A DNA stretch of 6,137 nt from Bacteroides sp. (GCA_030589965.1 JAUUZM010000206.1:1-6137), one strand, 5' to 3'; positions 1 to 6,137 are shown, numbered from the stretch's first letter. The notes: a model not told the origin generated them from the sequence alone. Numbers and translations are program-made.

Positions 1-1794
1 AAACAGATTCTTACAATTCGGGTCTGGGATCCTACAAATAAAGGACTCCAGGCCAGGGGAAAACAGTTGATCGAACCCAGGGGAATATGGTATACTCCTG
101 TGTCAGGTATCTGGCAAACGGTTTGGCTTGAGAGCGTTCCCGATACTCACATAACAGATGTGATAGCTATTCCTGATGTAGATGCTGGCCTTGTACAGGT
201 TGAAGTATTGCTCAATGATCCCTCATCATCTGAAAAAATCAGTATAGCTGTGCTGGACAGAGGGAAAATTGTATCTCAAAAGATTTTGGAACCCGGTACT
301 AAAGGACAGCTTTCAATTCCGAATGCAAAGCTATGGTCCCCTGATTCACCTAAACTTTACGATCTCCGGGTTCAACTCCTCTCAGGCCCTGACACCCTGG
401 ATGAAGTTCAGAGCTACTTCGGAATGAGAAAAGTGGAACTCCGAAAGGACCAACACGGTTATTTCAGGATTTTTCTCAATAATGAAGCCTTGTTTAATTA
501 TGGTACACTGGACCAGGGTTGGTGGCCGGATGGACTCTATACAGCTCCTTCCGACGAGGCCCTGAAATACGATATCCGTATCACAAAAGCCCTGGGATTT
601 AATACCGCGCGGAAACATACCAAGGTGGAACCTGCACGCTGGTATTACTGGTGTGACCGCATGGGACTAATGGTCTGGCAGGATATGCCCAGGCTGGAAG
701 GTGGTTTGTCAAGCAATGCTACTGAAGATATTGATAGAGCCGAAGGCCATGAAGAATTGTTCCGCCATGAATGGGAAGCGATAATTAAAGCCTTTGATCA
801 TTTCCCCTCCATCATATGCTGGGTACCATTTAATGAGGGATGGGGACAATTCAATACCAATGAAATTACTCAGTGGACCCGTGAACTGGATCCGACAAGG
901 TTGGTCGATGGACCTTCTGGATGGACTGATTTCGGAGAGGGCGATTTGCTGGACCTTCATCATTATCCCGGACCGGGCATACCAACGCTGAAGGGAGGCA
1001 GGGCTGCTGTCCTTGGGGAGTTCGGCGGACTAAAAAATGTGGTTGAGGGGCATCTTTGGCAGGAAGGAAATAACTGGGGATACAGGGAAACAGGATCGAT
1101 AGAAAATCTGCACCTGAGTTATGAAAAACTTTTGGAAAATCTCTCAACAATGATACCCAAGGGATTGGCAGCAGCCATTTATACCCAGACTTCCGATGTT
1201 GAAATCGAGGTTAACGGATTAATGACCTATGACCGGAAAGTTATTAAACTGGATACCATCCGGGCAGTTGCTGCCTCTGATAAACTTTACCAGGAGCCTC
1301 TGAGTTACAGATTCCTTCTTCCATGCTCAGAACAATCGGACAGTATTCAATGGAATTATACCAGCGATACACCTGATCGCAACTGGTTCATGGAAGATTT
1401 TGATGATTCCGCCCTTGTAACCGGTAATGCCCCATTCGGTAATCGCAGAAAACCAATACTTTTCGGAAAAGGTACTGACTGGGACACAACAGGGATATGG
1501 ATACGAAAGGAATTCACAATAGATGAACTCTCCCAGGGGAAATTATACCTTAACGTACTCACATACAACACAGTATCTGCTGTATATGTGAATGGAAACA
1601 AACTGGGGGTCTTCACTCCATCAGAAAATTTCCATCAAATGGTCGACTTCGATAATGCCCTGAAAGAAATTCTCAGGAAGGGAACCAACATTATTGCCGT
1701 ATACGGATACGCCAAGGACCCTCCTCTGCAGAGGCGATCAAAGTTGAGGCAACAGGCCATTGATGTGGGTATCATAGAAATTCTTGAAGAATAA
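1..1794 (+). CDS. Glycoside hydrolase family 2 protein, 5'-truncated by the window edge
   Basis: The frame is open from base 1, so the true start lies upstream. The TTG at 67 is internal, because the codons before it already read as GH2 sequence (IRVWDPT). Counting visible codons: the end of the sugar-binding jelly roll (to about 45, with GIWYTPVSGIWQTVW), an Ig-like beta-sandwich (about 50-140), a TIM barrel (about 150-428), and an extra C-terminal beta-sandwich (about 440-597). The likely acid/base is Glu279 in the VPFNEGWGQFNT motif (codon 835-837). The likely nucleophile is Glu340 in VLGEFGG (codon 1018-1020). The barrel ends with YTQTSDVEIEVNGLMTYDR, a typical GH2 stretch. The protein should hydrolyse a terminal beta-glycoside with retention of configuration. 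The sugar (galactose, glucuronate, mannose or other) cannot be read from the sequence, and location is unknown because the N-terminus is missing. An SGNH hydrolase gene follows after 11 bp, suggesting joint use on a substituted glycan. Confidence 0.93.
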   Translation, partial: KQILTIRVWDPTNKGLQARGKQLIEPRGIWYTPVSGIWQTVWLESVPDTHITDVIAIPDVDAGLVQVEVLLNDPSSSEKISIAVLDRGKIVSQKILEPGTKGQLSIPNAKLWSPDSPKLYDLRVQLLSGPDTLDEVQSYFGMRKVELRKDQHGYFRIFLNNEALFNYGTLDQGWWPDGLYTAPSDEALKYDIRITKALGFNTARKHTKVEPARWYYWCDRMGLMVWQDMPRLEGGLSSNATEDIDRAEGHEELFRHEWEAIIKAFDHFPSIICWVPFNEGWGQFNTNEITQWTRELDPTRLVDGPSGWTDFGEGDLLDLHHYPGPGIPTLKGGRAAVLGEFGGLKNVVEGHLWQEGNNWGYRETGSIENLHLSYEKLLENLSTMIPKGLAAAIYTQTSDVEIEVNGLMTYDRKVIKLDTIRAVAASDKLYQEPLSYRFLLPCSEQSDSIQWNYTSDTPDRNWFMEDFDDSALVTGNAPFGNRRKPILFGKGTDWDTTGIWIRKEFTIDELSQGKLYLNVLTYNTVSAVYVNGNKLGVFTPSENFHQMVDFDNALKEILRKGTNIIAVYGYAKDPPLQRRSKLRQQAIDVGIIEILEE

Positions 1795-1805
1795 AAAATA
1801 ACTAT

Positions 1806-3077
1806 ATGAAACGCAGACAATTTATCAGCAAATCAGCTAAATCCGGACTTGCCATTGGTGCTGGCAGCTTAATCACTACTGGTATTCTTCAGGCTGAAAA
1901 TTTAATAGGATCCGAAAAATCCTCAGATCCAATGGACGAAAGGGCATACCTTGCAGATATCCTCTACACAAAAAAAGAGGTAAAGGAATGGTTGGCAGGA
2001 GAAGCTTTCCCATTCTCAAGGTATCACAGCGAATTCGGATGGCTGCTTGGCAATGCCCGGTTCAGGGACGGGATCGATGATTCTGTATCGACCTATACCT
2101 ATGCTGAAAATGACGGTGAGCGCATAATGAGTAATTATGCTGAGAAAGCCTGCCGGATCAATACCTATGGTGACAGCTTTACCCAATGCCACCAGGTAAG
2201 CGACCATGAGACCTGGCAGGAGATCCTGGCCGCGAATATTCAGGAACCGGTCCGGAATTTTGGTATCGGCGGATGGTCTGTATACCAGGCATATCTTCGA
2301 ATGTTAAAGGAAGAAAAGGAAAAACCTTCAGAATACATCATTTTTAATATTTATGAGGCTGATCACGAAAGAAACCTTGATTCCTGGAGAAACATCCGGG
2401 TAAGTAAACACCCTCAGCATATTGAGGCGACATTGCCATATGTAAAGATAGATATGAAGAAAGGTACAATAACCGAATGTAAAAATCCCTGTCCAACCCC
2501 CGAATCCTTCTATGATCTCTGCGACCTGGACAAAACATACAAGCTCTTCAAGGATGACTTTGTTCTGAAGATAATGCTGGCACATAAAAATGCAGATACA
2601 GAAAACCCGGATAAGGGATTTGAATCCTTAAAAAAACTGATCAAGACCCATGGTATCGAGACCAATCTCGACAGCTCTGCCACTCTCGATAAACAGGCAG
2701 GCGAGGTACACCGCCGAGCAGCCATCTTTTCTTCGAAAGAAATTGTAAAGAAAATCGAAAGATTTGCTGCATCGAATAACAAGAAAATCATATATGTTCT
2801 TTCCTTTGGGGGAGGCACCATAAGAAAATACATTAATGAAGGAACAAGATTTGATGCCGAATTTGTTCATTTTCTCAATGAAAATCAATTGCCCTATATC
2901 GATCTTTTGGAGGAACATTCAAAAGATTTCAAACAGTATAATATAGGAATTGATAATTATATCGAAAAGTACTTTATTGGCCATTATAATCCCCTTGGAA
3001 ATTTTTTCTGCGCAGAGTCATTAAGGAGCACCCTGGTTGAATTACTTAATCCTAAACCCTTTCCTTATCAAAAATGA
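1806..3077 (+). CDS. Exported SGNH/GDSL-like hydrolase with a Tat-like signal
   Basis: This 423-residue protein starts at an ATG 11 bp after the GH2 stop, with only A/T-rich sequence before it. The N-terminus has twin arginines (RRQFI, residues 3-7) and a glycine-rich, mildly hydrophobic stretch ending near ILQA (residue 30). This is consistent with a Tat signal, though a Sec signal is possible. Block I is NTYGDSFTQ (residues 119-127), giving Ser124 as the likely nucleophile. NFGIGGWS (151-158) fits block II, and GHYNPLGN (392-399) fits block V with His393 as the catalytic base. The usual Asp three residues before that His is Phe390. SGNH enzymes are mostly esterases, often removing acetyl groups from glycans, so the GH2 neighbour hints at carbohydrate ester cleavage; this is inference. 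About 265 residues separate block I from block V, more than in minimal SGNH proteins, with a poorly recognisable central region. The stop overlaps the next start (ATGA). Confidence 0.8.
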   Translation: MKRRQFISKSAKSGLAIGAGSLITTGILQAENLIGSEKSSDPMDERAYLADILYTKKEVKEWLAGEAFPFSRYHSEFGWLLGNARFRDGIDDSVSTYTYAENDGERIMSNYAEKACRINTYGDSFTQCHQVSDHETWQEILAANIQEPVRNFGIGGWSVYQAYLRMLKEEKEKPSEYIIFNIYEADHERNLDSWRNIRVSKHPQHIEATLPYVKIDMKKGTITECKNPCPTPESFYDLCDLDKTYKLFKDDFVLKIMLAHKNADTENPDKGFESLKKLIKTHGIETNLDSSATLDKQAGEVHRRAAIFSSKEIVKKIERFAASNNKKIIYVLSFGGGTIRKYINEGTRFDAEFVHFLNENQLPYIDLLEEHSKDFKQYNIGIDNYIEKYFIGHYNPLGNFFCAESLRSTLVELLNPKPFPYQK

Positions 3078-3520
3078 GAGATAATGTTATAAACATTTAT
3101 TTTGCCGGCTCCATCAGGGGAGGAAGACAACTGGCTGAGAAATACAAGAAAATCATTGAATTCCTGGGAACTTTCGGCAATGTGTATACCGAGCATGTGG
3201 GAGATGATAAAGCCATCGGCATGGACAGCAATAACATGTCAGACATGGAAATCCATGACCGTGACATGAAATGGATTCATCAATCAGATATCATGGTTGC
3301 CGAAGTCTCGGTACCCAGTCTTGGTGTTGGTTATGAAATAGCCTCTGCCCTTTCCATGAAAAAACCTGTTCTCTGTTTATACAATGAAGAAGCCGATTAT
3401 GGATTATCTGCTATGATATCAGGAAGTAAAGAAGTATCCCTTCTCAAATATGAAAACCTTGAGCAACTGGAAACTATAATCCCAGCCTTTCTCAGGAATG
3501 TTGCTCATCATACTGGCTGA
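3074..3520 (+). CDS. DNPH1/Rcl-like 2'-deoxynucleoside 5'-phosphate N-glycosidase
   Basis: This 148-residue protein matches the Rcl/DNPH1 branch of the nucleoside 2-deoxyribosyltransferase fold. Family motifs in order are IYFAGSIRGGR (8-18, nucleotide binding), TEHV (39-42), RDMKW (63-67), VAEVSVPSLGVGYE (75-88) and LSAMISG (111-117). Glu88 corresponds to the nucleophile of human DNPH1 (Glu104) and Asp64 to its Asp80; the 24-residue spacing between them is identical. Ser112 fits the 5'-phosphate-binding serine. The family cleaves the N-glycosidic bond of deoxynucleoside monophosphates, giving free base and deoxyribose 5-phosphate, and human DNPH1 prefers 5-hydroxymethyl-dUMP. There is no signal peptide, so it is cytoplasmic. 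Its ATG overlaps the upstream TGA by 4 bp, implying translational coupling with an exported hydrolase, an odd partner. Its last 29 bp overlap the convergent TS-like gene. Family assignment is strong; the preferred base is unknown. Confidence 0.9.
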   Translation: MRDNVINIYFAGSIRGGRQLAEKYKKIIEFLGTFGNVYTEHVGDDKAIGMDSNNMSDMEIHDRDMKWIHQSDIMVAEVSVPSLGVGYEIASALSMKKPVLCLYNEEADYGLSAMISGSKEVSLLKYENLEQLETIIPAFLRNVAHHTG

Positions 3521-4385
3521 TCTTTTTTAAGACCTGCTCCTCGGCTCCATTATACATTTCCTGAATGAAATCATCGTAAAAATTAAAGGTCCTTTCCTCC
3601 AGGCTCATGGAATCAATCCGGTCGAATAACATCTCCCTTGCCTGATTAATATCCTTTCCGTAAATATGATAGGAATCAGCCTGCCAGTTAAGTCTTCCCA
3701 GTTTTACAGTTTTCCCATTCCTTCTGGAAATTTCATCAGCGATCATTTCCCTGTTAAACCTGATAAAACCAAACATATTCATGAAATTGGCTCCCCAGGC
3801 ATCATTGCTTCTGAAGCGGATATTGCAGTTCAGCCACTGTACTCCATTCTCATCTTCCGTAGTTCGGTACCATAAGGATTGCAGGCAAGGCGGATCATAT
3901 ACCTTAAGATCATGATTGGGCATCCAGGTGATCATTTGTGCCTGTCGGGTGAAAGGTTGTTTCACAAGCTTCCGGATCACATTTTCAATCTGGTCCACCT
4001 GGAATCCCACGTCCGTCCTCTCCTTTCCTTCACCGGAAAGCTCCTTCCATGAACCATATCTCTTCAATCTGCCATGATATGTATATTCCCATCGAGTATC
4101 ATTTGGATCATTCATATTTTTCACCCAATGATCCTTAAATCCTTTTAATTCAAGCTCATACTCTTTGAGATCATCTATTCCACCTGGAAATGCCTGATGA
4201 ATCAAAGGATCCGTTTCCGGTTCAAGGATGGTGATGTTCATGGTACAATCGAGGCTCAGGGGATCTCCTGGCTTATCATACTGGGTTTGAAACCTGGTGC
4301 CTTCCTTATATAGTTTCAGAAGTGCATTTTCATATGCCTCGGCAAGGGTCTTTTCGGTGACGTGGAGAACAGGTATACTATTCAT
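3492..4385 (-). CDS. Divergent thymidylate synthase superfamily protein (TS or pyrimidine hydroxymethylase)
   Basis: This 297-residue cytoplasmic protein has the TS core. DPPCLQS (164-170) supplies the likely nucleophile Cys167. FRSNDAWGANFMN (191-203) supplies phosphate-binding Arg192 and Ser193, plus Asp195 and Asn203. ADSYHIYGKD (236-245) supplies His240 and Tyr242. Asn203 aligns with E. coli ThyA Asn177, which selects uracil; dCMP hydroxymethylases have Asp there. Differences from bacterial ThyA are clear: the residue after the Cys is Leu instead of His, the Arg126-Arg127 pair reads Arg147-Gln148, the ThyA Trp80/Trp83 region reads YTYHGRLKRYG (101-111), and the N-terminal 100 residues are not ThyA-like. 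The overall pattern resembles archaeal TS-like proteins. The reaction should be one-carbon transfer from a reduced folate to C5 of a pyrimidine nucleotide, as methyl or hydroxymethyl. The start ATG follows A-rich sequence. It is transcribed towards the Rcl-like gene, overlapping it tail to tail, and divergently from crcB. Confidence 0.85.
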   Translation of the reverse strand: MNSIPVLHVTEKTLAEAYENALLKLYKEGTRFQTQYDKPGDPLSLDCTMNITILEPETDPLIHQAFPGGIDDLKEYELELKGFKDHWVKNMNDPNDTRWEYTYHGRLKRYGSWKELSGEGKERTDVGFQVDQIENVIRKLVKQPFTRQAQMITWMPNHDLKVYDPPCLQSLWYRTTEDENGVQWLNCNIRFRSNDAWGANFMNMFGFIRFNREMIADEISRRNGKTVKLGRLNWQADSYHIYGKDINQAREMLFDRIDSMSLEERTFNFYDDFIQEMYNGAEEQVLKKISQYDEQHS

Positions 4386-4464
4386 GATTTAGTGTTTTTA
4401 TAAATATAGATAATCGTAAAAGCTTATTACTGCATTGTTGAAATATTGTTAATTTTATTCCCAT
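4386..4464. promoter_or_regulatory. Divergent AT-rich intergenic region, presumed promoters for the TS-like gene and crcB
   Basis: This 79-bp gap separates two head-to-head genes and should hold both promoters. On the - strand, TATATTTA (4401-4408 on the + strand as TAAATATA) resembles the Bacteroidota -7 element TAnnTTTG with one mismatch, 15 bp before the TS-like ATG; no matching -33 TTTG is at the usual distance. On the + strand, TAATTTTA (4450-4457) is a similarly weak match, but it sits very close to the crcB start. ATTGTT occurs twice (4434-4439 and 4445-4450), 11 bp apart. No fluoride riboswitch consensus can be seen before crcB, and no terminator hairpin is visible. The regional call is positional; the individual elements are guesses. 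Confidence 0.4.
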
Positions 4465-4851
4465 ATGATCAAAATATTGTTTCTCATGTGCGGGGGAGCC
4501 CTCGGTACTCTGGCCAGATATGCGGCCTCCGGACTGGTCCAACGCTTTACTGACACCCTTTTTCCTCTGGGCACACTGCTAGTCAATTCAACTGGTTCCC
4601 TTTTGATTGGAATCACCTGGGCCTTTATGGAAAACTCCTCTCTTCCAGTTTATTTCAGGACATTCCTCTTAATAGGATTCTTTGGCGGATTTACTACTTT
4701 TTCCACCTTTTCCCTGGAGACCCTAAACCTGGTGAGGGATAATGAAATCAGACTTGCCGCTCTAAACATTCTTGCCAATAATATTATCGGAATAGTATTT
4801 GTTTTTGCAGGTTTCTTTCTGACCCGTGTTTTCATGAATACTGTGAAATAA
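4465..4851 (+). CDS. crcB: CrcB/Fluc fluoride ion channel
   Basis: This 128-residue membrane protein has the usual Fluc length and about four hydrophobic helices (near residues 3-25, 35-55, 63-88 and 96-122). Diagnostic motifs are GGALGTLARY (10-19), PLGTLLVNSTGS (34-45, with pore Asn41) and GFFGGFTTFSTFSLE (71-85), which carries the phenylalanines and the helix break forming the central sodium site. The family forms dual-topology dimers in the inner membrane that export fluoride and protect cytoplasmic enzymes such as enolase and pyrophosphatase. It is a single full-length gene, not the paired half-size arrangement found in some Gram-positive bacteria. The ATG at 4465 gives the standard N-terminus. 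A lipoprotein gene follows after 12 bp, probably co-transcribed. No fluoride riboswitch is apparent upstream, so fluoride control, if any, is not visible here. Confidence 0.95.
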   Translation: MIKILFLMCGGALGTLARYAASGLVQRFTDTLFPLGTLLVNSTGSLLIGITWAFMENSSLPVYFRTFLLIGFFGGFTTFSTFSLETLNLVRDNEIRLAALNILANNIIGIVFVFAGFFLTRVFMNTVK

Positions 4852-4863
4852 AACTTCAATAAC

Positions 4864-5439
4864 ATGAAGAAATACGAAGAAGGTGTATTATTGAGGATCT
4901 TCACTATAATTCTGGGCATATTGGTACTGTCCTCCTGCAATCCATATGAACCATACCACATCACCCATTATAATATAAAGGCTGCCATTGATCCGGAAGA
5001 GGCTACGATCTCAGCCAATGTGCAGATGGTTTTTGTACCCCGCCAGGAGTATTCCGACAGTATTTGTTTTTATCTTAATTCGGGACTTGAAATCAATTCT
5101 CTGACAGCTCAGGAATTAAAATATTACGAATTCAACACTTTGGATACCGGGAAACTTGTGCTCTATATACAGGAGCCGATCCTGCCCAATGAACAGCTTC
5201 ATATCGCCATGAGCTACTCTGGAAAACTGGCAAAGCAGGCACTGACAAATATGGATTCAAGCATCTTTTGGTATCCGGTCAACAGAGACACTCCTCCCTC
5301 CACCTTCCAGGCAAAGTTTGCCCTTCCGGGGAATTGGCATATCAGCAATGTAGCAACCGGCACTGGGAAACATGGCAAACATCTTTACCAGTCCAAGCTT
5401 CCACAACCCGCATTAAACCTTATATTTACCTCAGAGTAG
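4864..5439 (+). CDS. Lipoprotein resembling only the N-terminal beta domain of M1 aminopeptidases
   Basis: The 191-residue product has a lipoprotein signal: a hydrophobic stretch at residues 10-24 and lipobox LSSC with Cys25 as the lipidated residue, followed by Asn. The mature part resembles the saddle-like beta domain that opens M1 (aminopeptidase N/LTA4 hydrolase) proteins. The resemblance lies in HITHYNIKAAIDPEEATISA (32-51), an ILPNEQLHIAMSYSGK strand pattern, and WYPVNRDTPPSTFQAKFALP followed by a residue run ending in VATG. The gene stops (TAG at 5437) just where the catalytic domain would begin. No GAMEN or HExxH motif is present, and the next gene starts 14 bp later with its own signal peptide. 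It therefore has no peptidase activity that can be seen. It may be a stand-alone binding or scaffold domain at the membrane, or the remnant of a deleted peptidase. The M1 resemblance is judged by eye and is moderate. It is probably co-transcribed with crcB. Confidence 0.7.
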   Translation: MKKYEEGVLLRIFTIILGILVLSSCNPYEPYHITHYNIKAAIDPEEATISANVQMVFVPRQEYSDSICFYLNSGLEINSLTAQELKYYEFNTLDTGKLVLYIQEPILPNEQLHIAMSYSGKLAKQALTNMDSSIFWYPVNRDTPPSTFQAKFALPGNWHISNVATGTGKHGKHLYQSKLPQPALNLIFTSE

Positions 5440-5453
5440 ATTCTTGTATTCTG

Positions 5454-6137
5454 ATGCGTAAAATTACTTCCATTCTTTTCCTCATTACAGGCTCATGCAT
5501 GCTGGCAGGATCTTCCATGCTGGCCCAGGCAGATTCCATGTTGGTCAGTGTCGGAACCGGTTTGAACCACAGTAAAATTCTTGATGAGTACATTTCGCCA
5601 TTGCAGTACAAAGGGGGGGGGTATTTGTTTAAAGTTGGACTGGATGAATACAATGAGCGGTATTATAATCATGTAGAATTTATTTTTCAGAATAATCTTA
5701 TTGAACCCGAGCCCGACAATGAATCTTCCGCAAATCTATATCGCGGGAATATTGACTGGATCAGGGCATGGAAGCTTTATACAGACACGGAAGTTTTAAA
5801 CGTATATTTTGGTGCACATTTACTCGCGAGTTATGGAAGAATATCCCATAATGTCTGGTTTAATAATTCATATTCTCACAGCCTGGGATTGAATCTCGGT
5901 CCTTCATTTGTCCTGTCTGCAACGCCCCTGTCATCTTCACAGGATCTTCTTATTGCCTGTGAGGTTTCTTTCCCCATCCTTACTTATATCATCCGGCCTT
6001 CACAGGGTTCCATCCTTCCTGATGGGGCTATTACAAAAGGAGAGAATACAACATGGTCATTTATTACAGGTGGAAAAATAACAAGTCTCCATGAATACCA
6101 ACGGATCTACAGCAACTTGTACATTTCCACCCGGATT
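5454..6137 (+). CDS. Secreted, probable outer-membrane beta-barrel protein, 3'-truncated by the window edge
   Basis: The frame from ATG 5454 stays open for 228 codons to the window end. The product begins MRKITSILFLITGS, with a Sec signal probably cleaved after AQA (residue 26). Cys15 follows TGS, a poor lipobox, so lipidation is possible but less likely. The rest alternates polar and hydrophobic residues with many Tyr, Trp, Phe, Ser, Asn and Gly. Stretches such as EVLNVYFGAHLLASYG, HSLGLNLGPSFVLSA and IYSNLYISTRI look like short amphipathic transmembrane strands ending in aromatics, as in outer-membrane barrels. No named family is recognised. A near repeat in the signal peptide (CATGCTGGC at 5498 and 5516, with a looser copy near 5537) places several in-frame Met codons close together. 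A run of nine G lies at codons 54-56. The 14-bp gap to the lipoprotein gene suggests one operon and perhaps a shared envelope role. Confidence 0.75.
   Translation, partial: MRKITSILFLITGSCMLAGSSMLAQADSMLVSVGTGLNHSKILDEYISPLQYKGGGYLFKVGLDEYNERYYNHVEFIFQNNLIEPEPDNESSANLYRGNIDWIRAWKLYTDTEVLNVYFGAHLLASYGRISHNVWFNNSYSHSLGLNLGPSFVLSATPLSSSQDLLIACEVSFPILTYIIRPSQGSILPDGAITKGENTTWSFITGGKITSLHEYQRIYSNLYISTRI
5613..5621 (+). repeat. Homopolymer run of nine G inside the outer-membrane protein gene
   Basis: Nine consecutive G encode three glycines (residues 54-56). The signal peptide upstream and the long open frame downstream are in the same frame, so this copy reads as intact. Eight G would shift the frame to a TAG at 5674, and ten G would bring a TAA at 5630-5632. 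The tract could act as a slippage switch, or its length could be a sequencing or assembly error. Confidence 0.9.

Noticed and set aside
67..69. TTG as the start codon of the GH2 gene
   Set aside because: The 22 codons before it are open and read as GH2 sequence, so the gene is simply cut by the window edge.
866..1150. Minus-strand open frame inside the GH2 gene
   Set aside because: It lies opposite the catalytic motifs of a clear GH2 frame, and its translation shows no recognisable domain.
2510..2833. Minus-strand open frames inside the SGNH gene
   Set aside because: They are shadows of the coding frame, Cys/Ser/Phe-rich, overlap each other and have no recognisable motif.
3074..3520. MilB/BlsM-type CMP N-glycosidase
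   Set aside because: The motifs GSIRGGR and PSLGVGYE match Rcl/DNPH1 more closely than the MilB type, so an antibiotic-pathway label would be unsafe.
3666..3875. Plus-strand open frame inside the TS-like gene
   Set aside because: It is antisense to the TS core motifs and has no domain or start context.
4386..4464. Fluoride riboswitch before crcB
   Set aside because: The leader is short and very AT-rich, and the conserved GC-rich crcB-motif segments are not seen.
4854..4869. Inverted repeat CTTCA/TGAAG over the lipoprotein start codon
   Set aside because: A 5-bp stem with a 6-base loop is too weak to claim as a regulatory hairpin.
5426..5653. Minus-strand open frame spanning the lipoprotein/barrel junction
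   Set aside because: It lies opposite a credible signal peptide and mature frame, and shows no domain.

Overview
The window looks like a chromosomal fragment of a member of the Bacteroidota. The signs are moderate GC content, start codons preceded by A/T-rich sequence without a clear Shine-Dalgarno, a GH2 glycosidase next to an SGNH hydrolase, an LSSC-type lipoprotein signal and a probable outer-membrane protein. Genes are tightly packed; the only real intergenic gap is 79 bp (4386-4464). No RNA gene, insertion sequence, CRISPR array or integrase is visible.

Left block (1-3520, + strand): the C-terminal part of a GH2 glycoside hydrolase, cut by the window edge, is followed after 11 bp by an SGNH/GDSL-type hydrolase with a twin-arginine-like signal. 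This overlaps by 4 bp (ATGA) a small protein that closely matches the DNPH1/Rcl family of 2'-deoxynucleoside 5'-monophosphate N-glycosidases. The three genes look co-transcribed, although the third is a nucleotide enzyme.

Middle (3492-4385, - strand): a divergent, archaeal-like member of the thymidylate synthase superfamily, whose 3' end overlaps the 3' end of the Rcl-like gene by 29 bp. A TS-superfamily enzyme beside an Rcl-family N-glycosidase recalls the first two steps of mildiomycin and bacimethrin biosynthesis (pyrimidine hydroxymethylation, then N-glycosidic cleavage). It also recalls human DNPH1, which destroys 5-hydroxymethyl-dUMP. This pairing is the most interesting point in the window. 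Function is inferred, and the TS-like protein could simply make dTMP.

Right block (4465-6137, + strand): a CrcB/Fluc fluoride channel, then a lipoprotein resembling only the N-terminal beta domain of M1 aminopeptidases, then a secreted, probably outer-membrane beta-barrel protein that runs off the window end. Gaps of 12 and 14 bp suggest one operon, transcribed divergently from the TS-like gene. The last gene carries an in-frame run of nine G near its 5' end, and a one-base change in either direction would truncate the protein.
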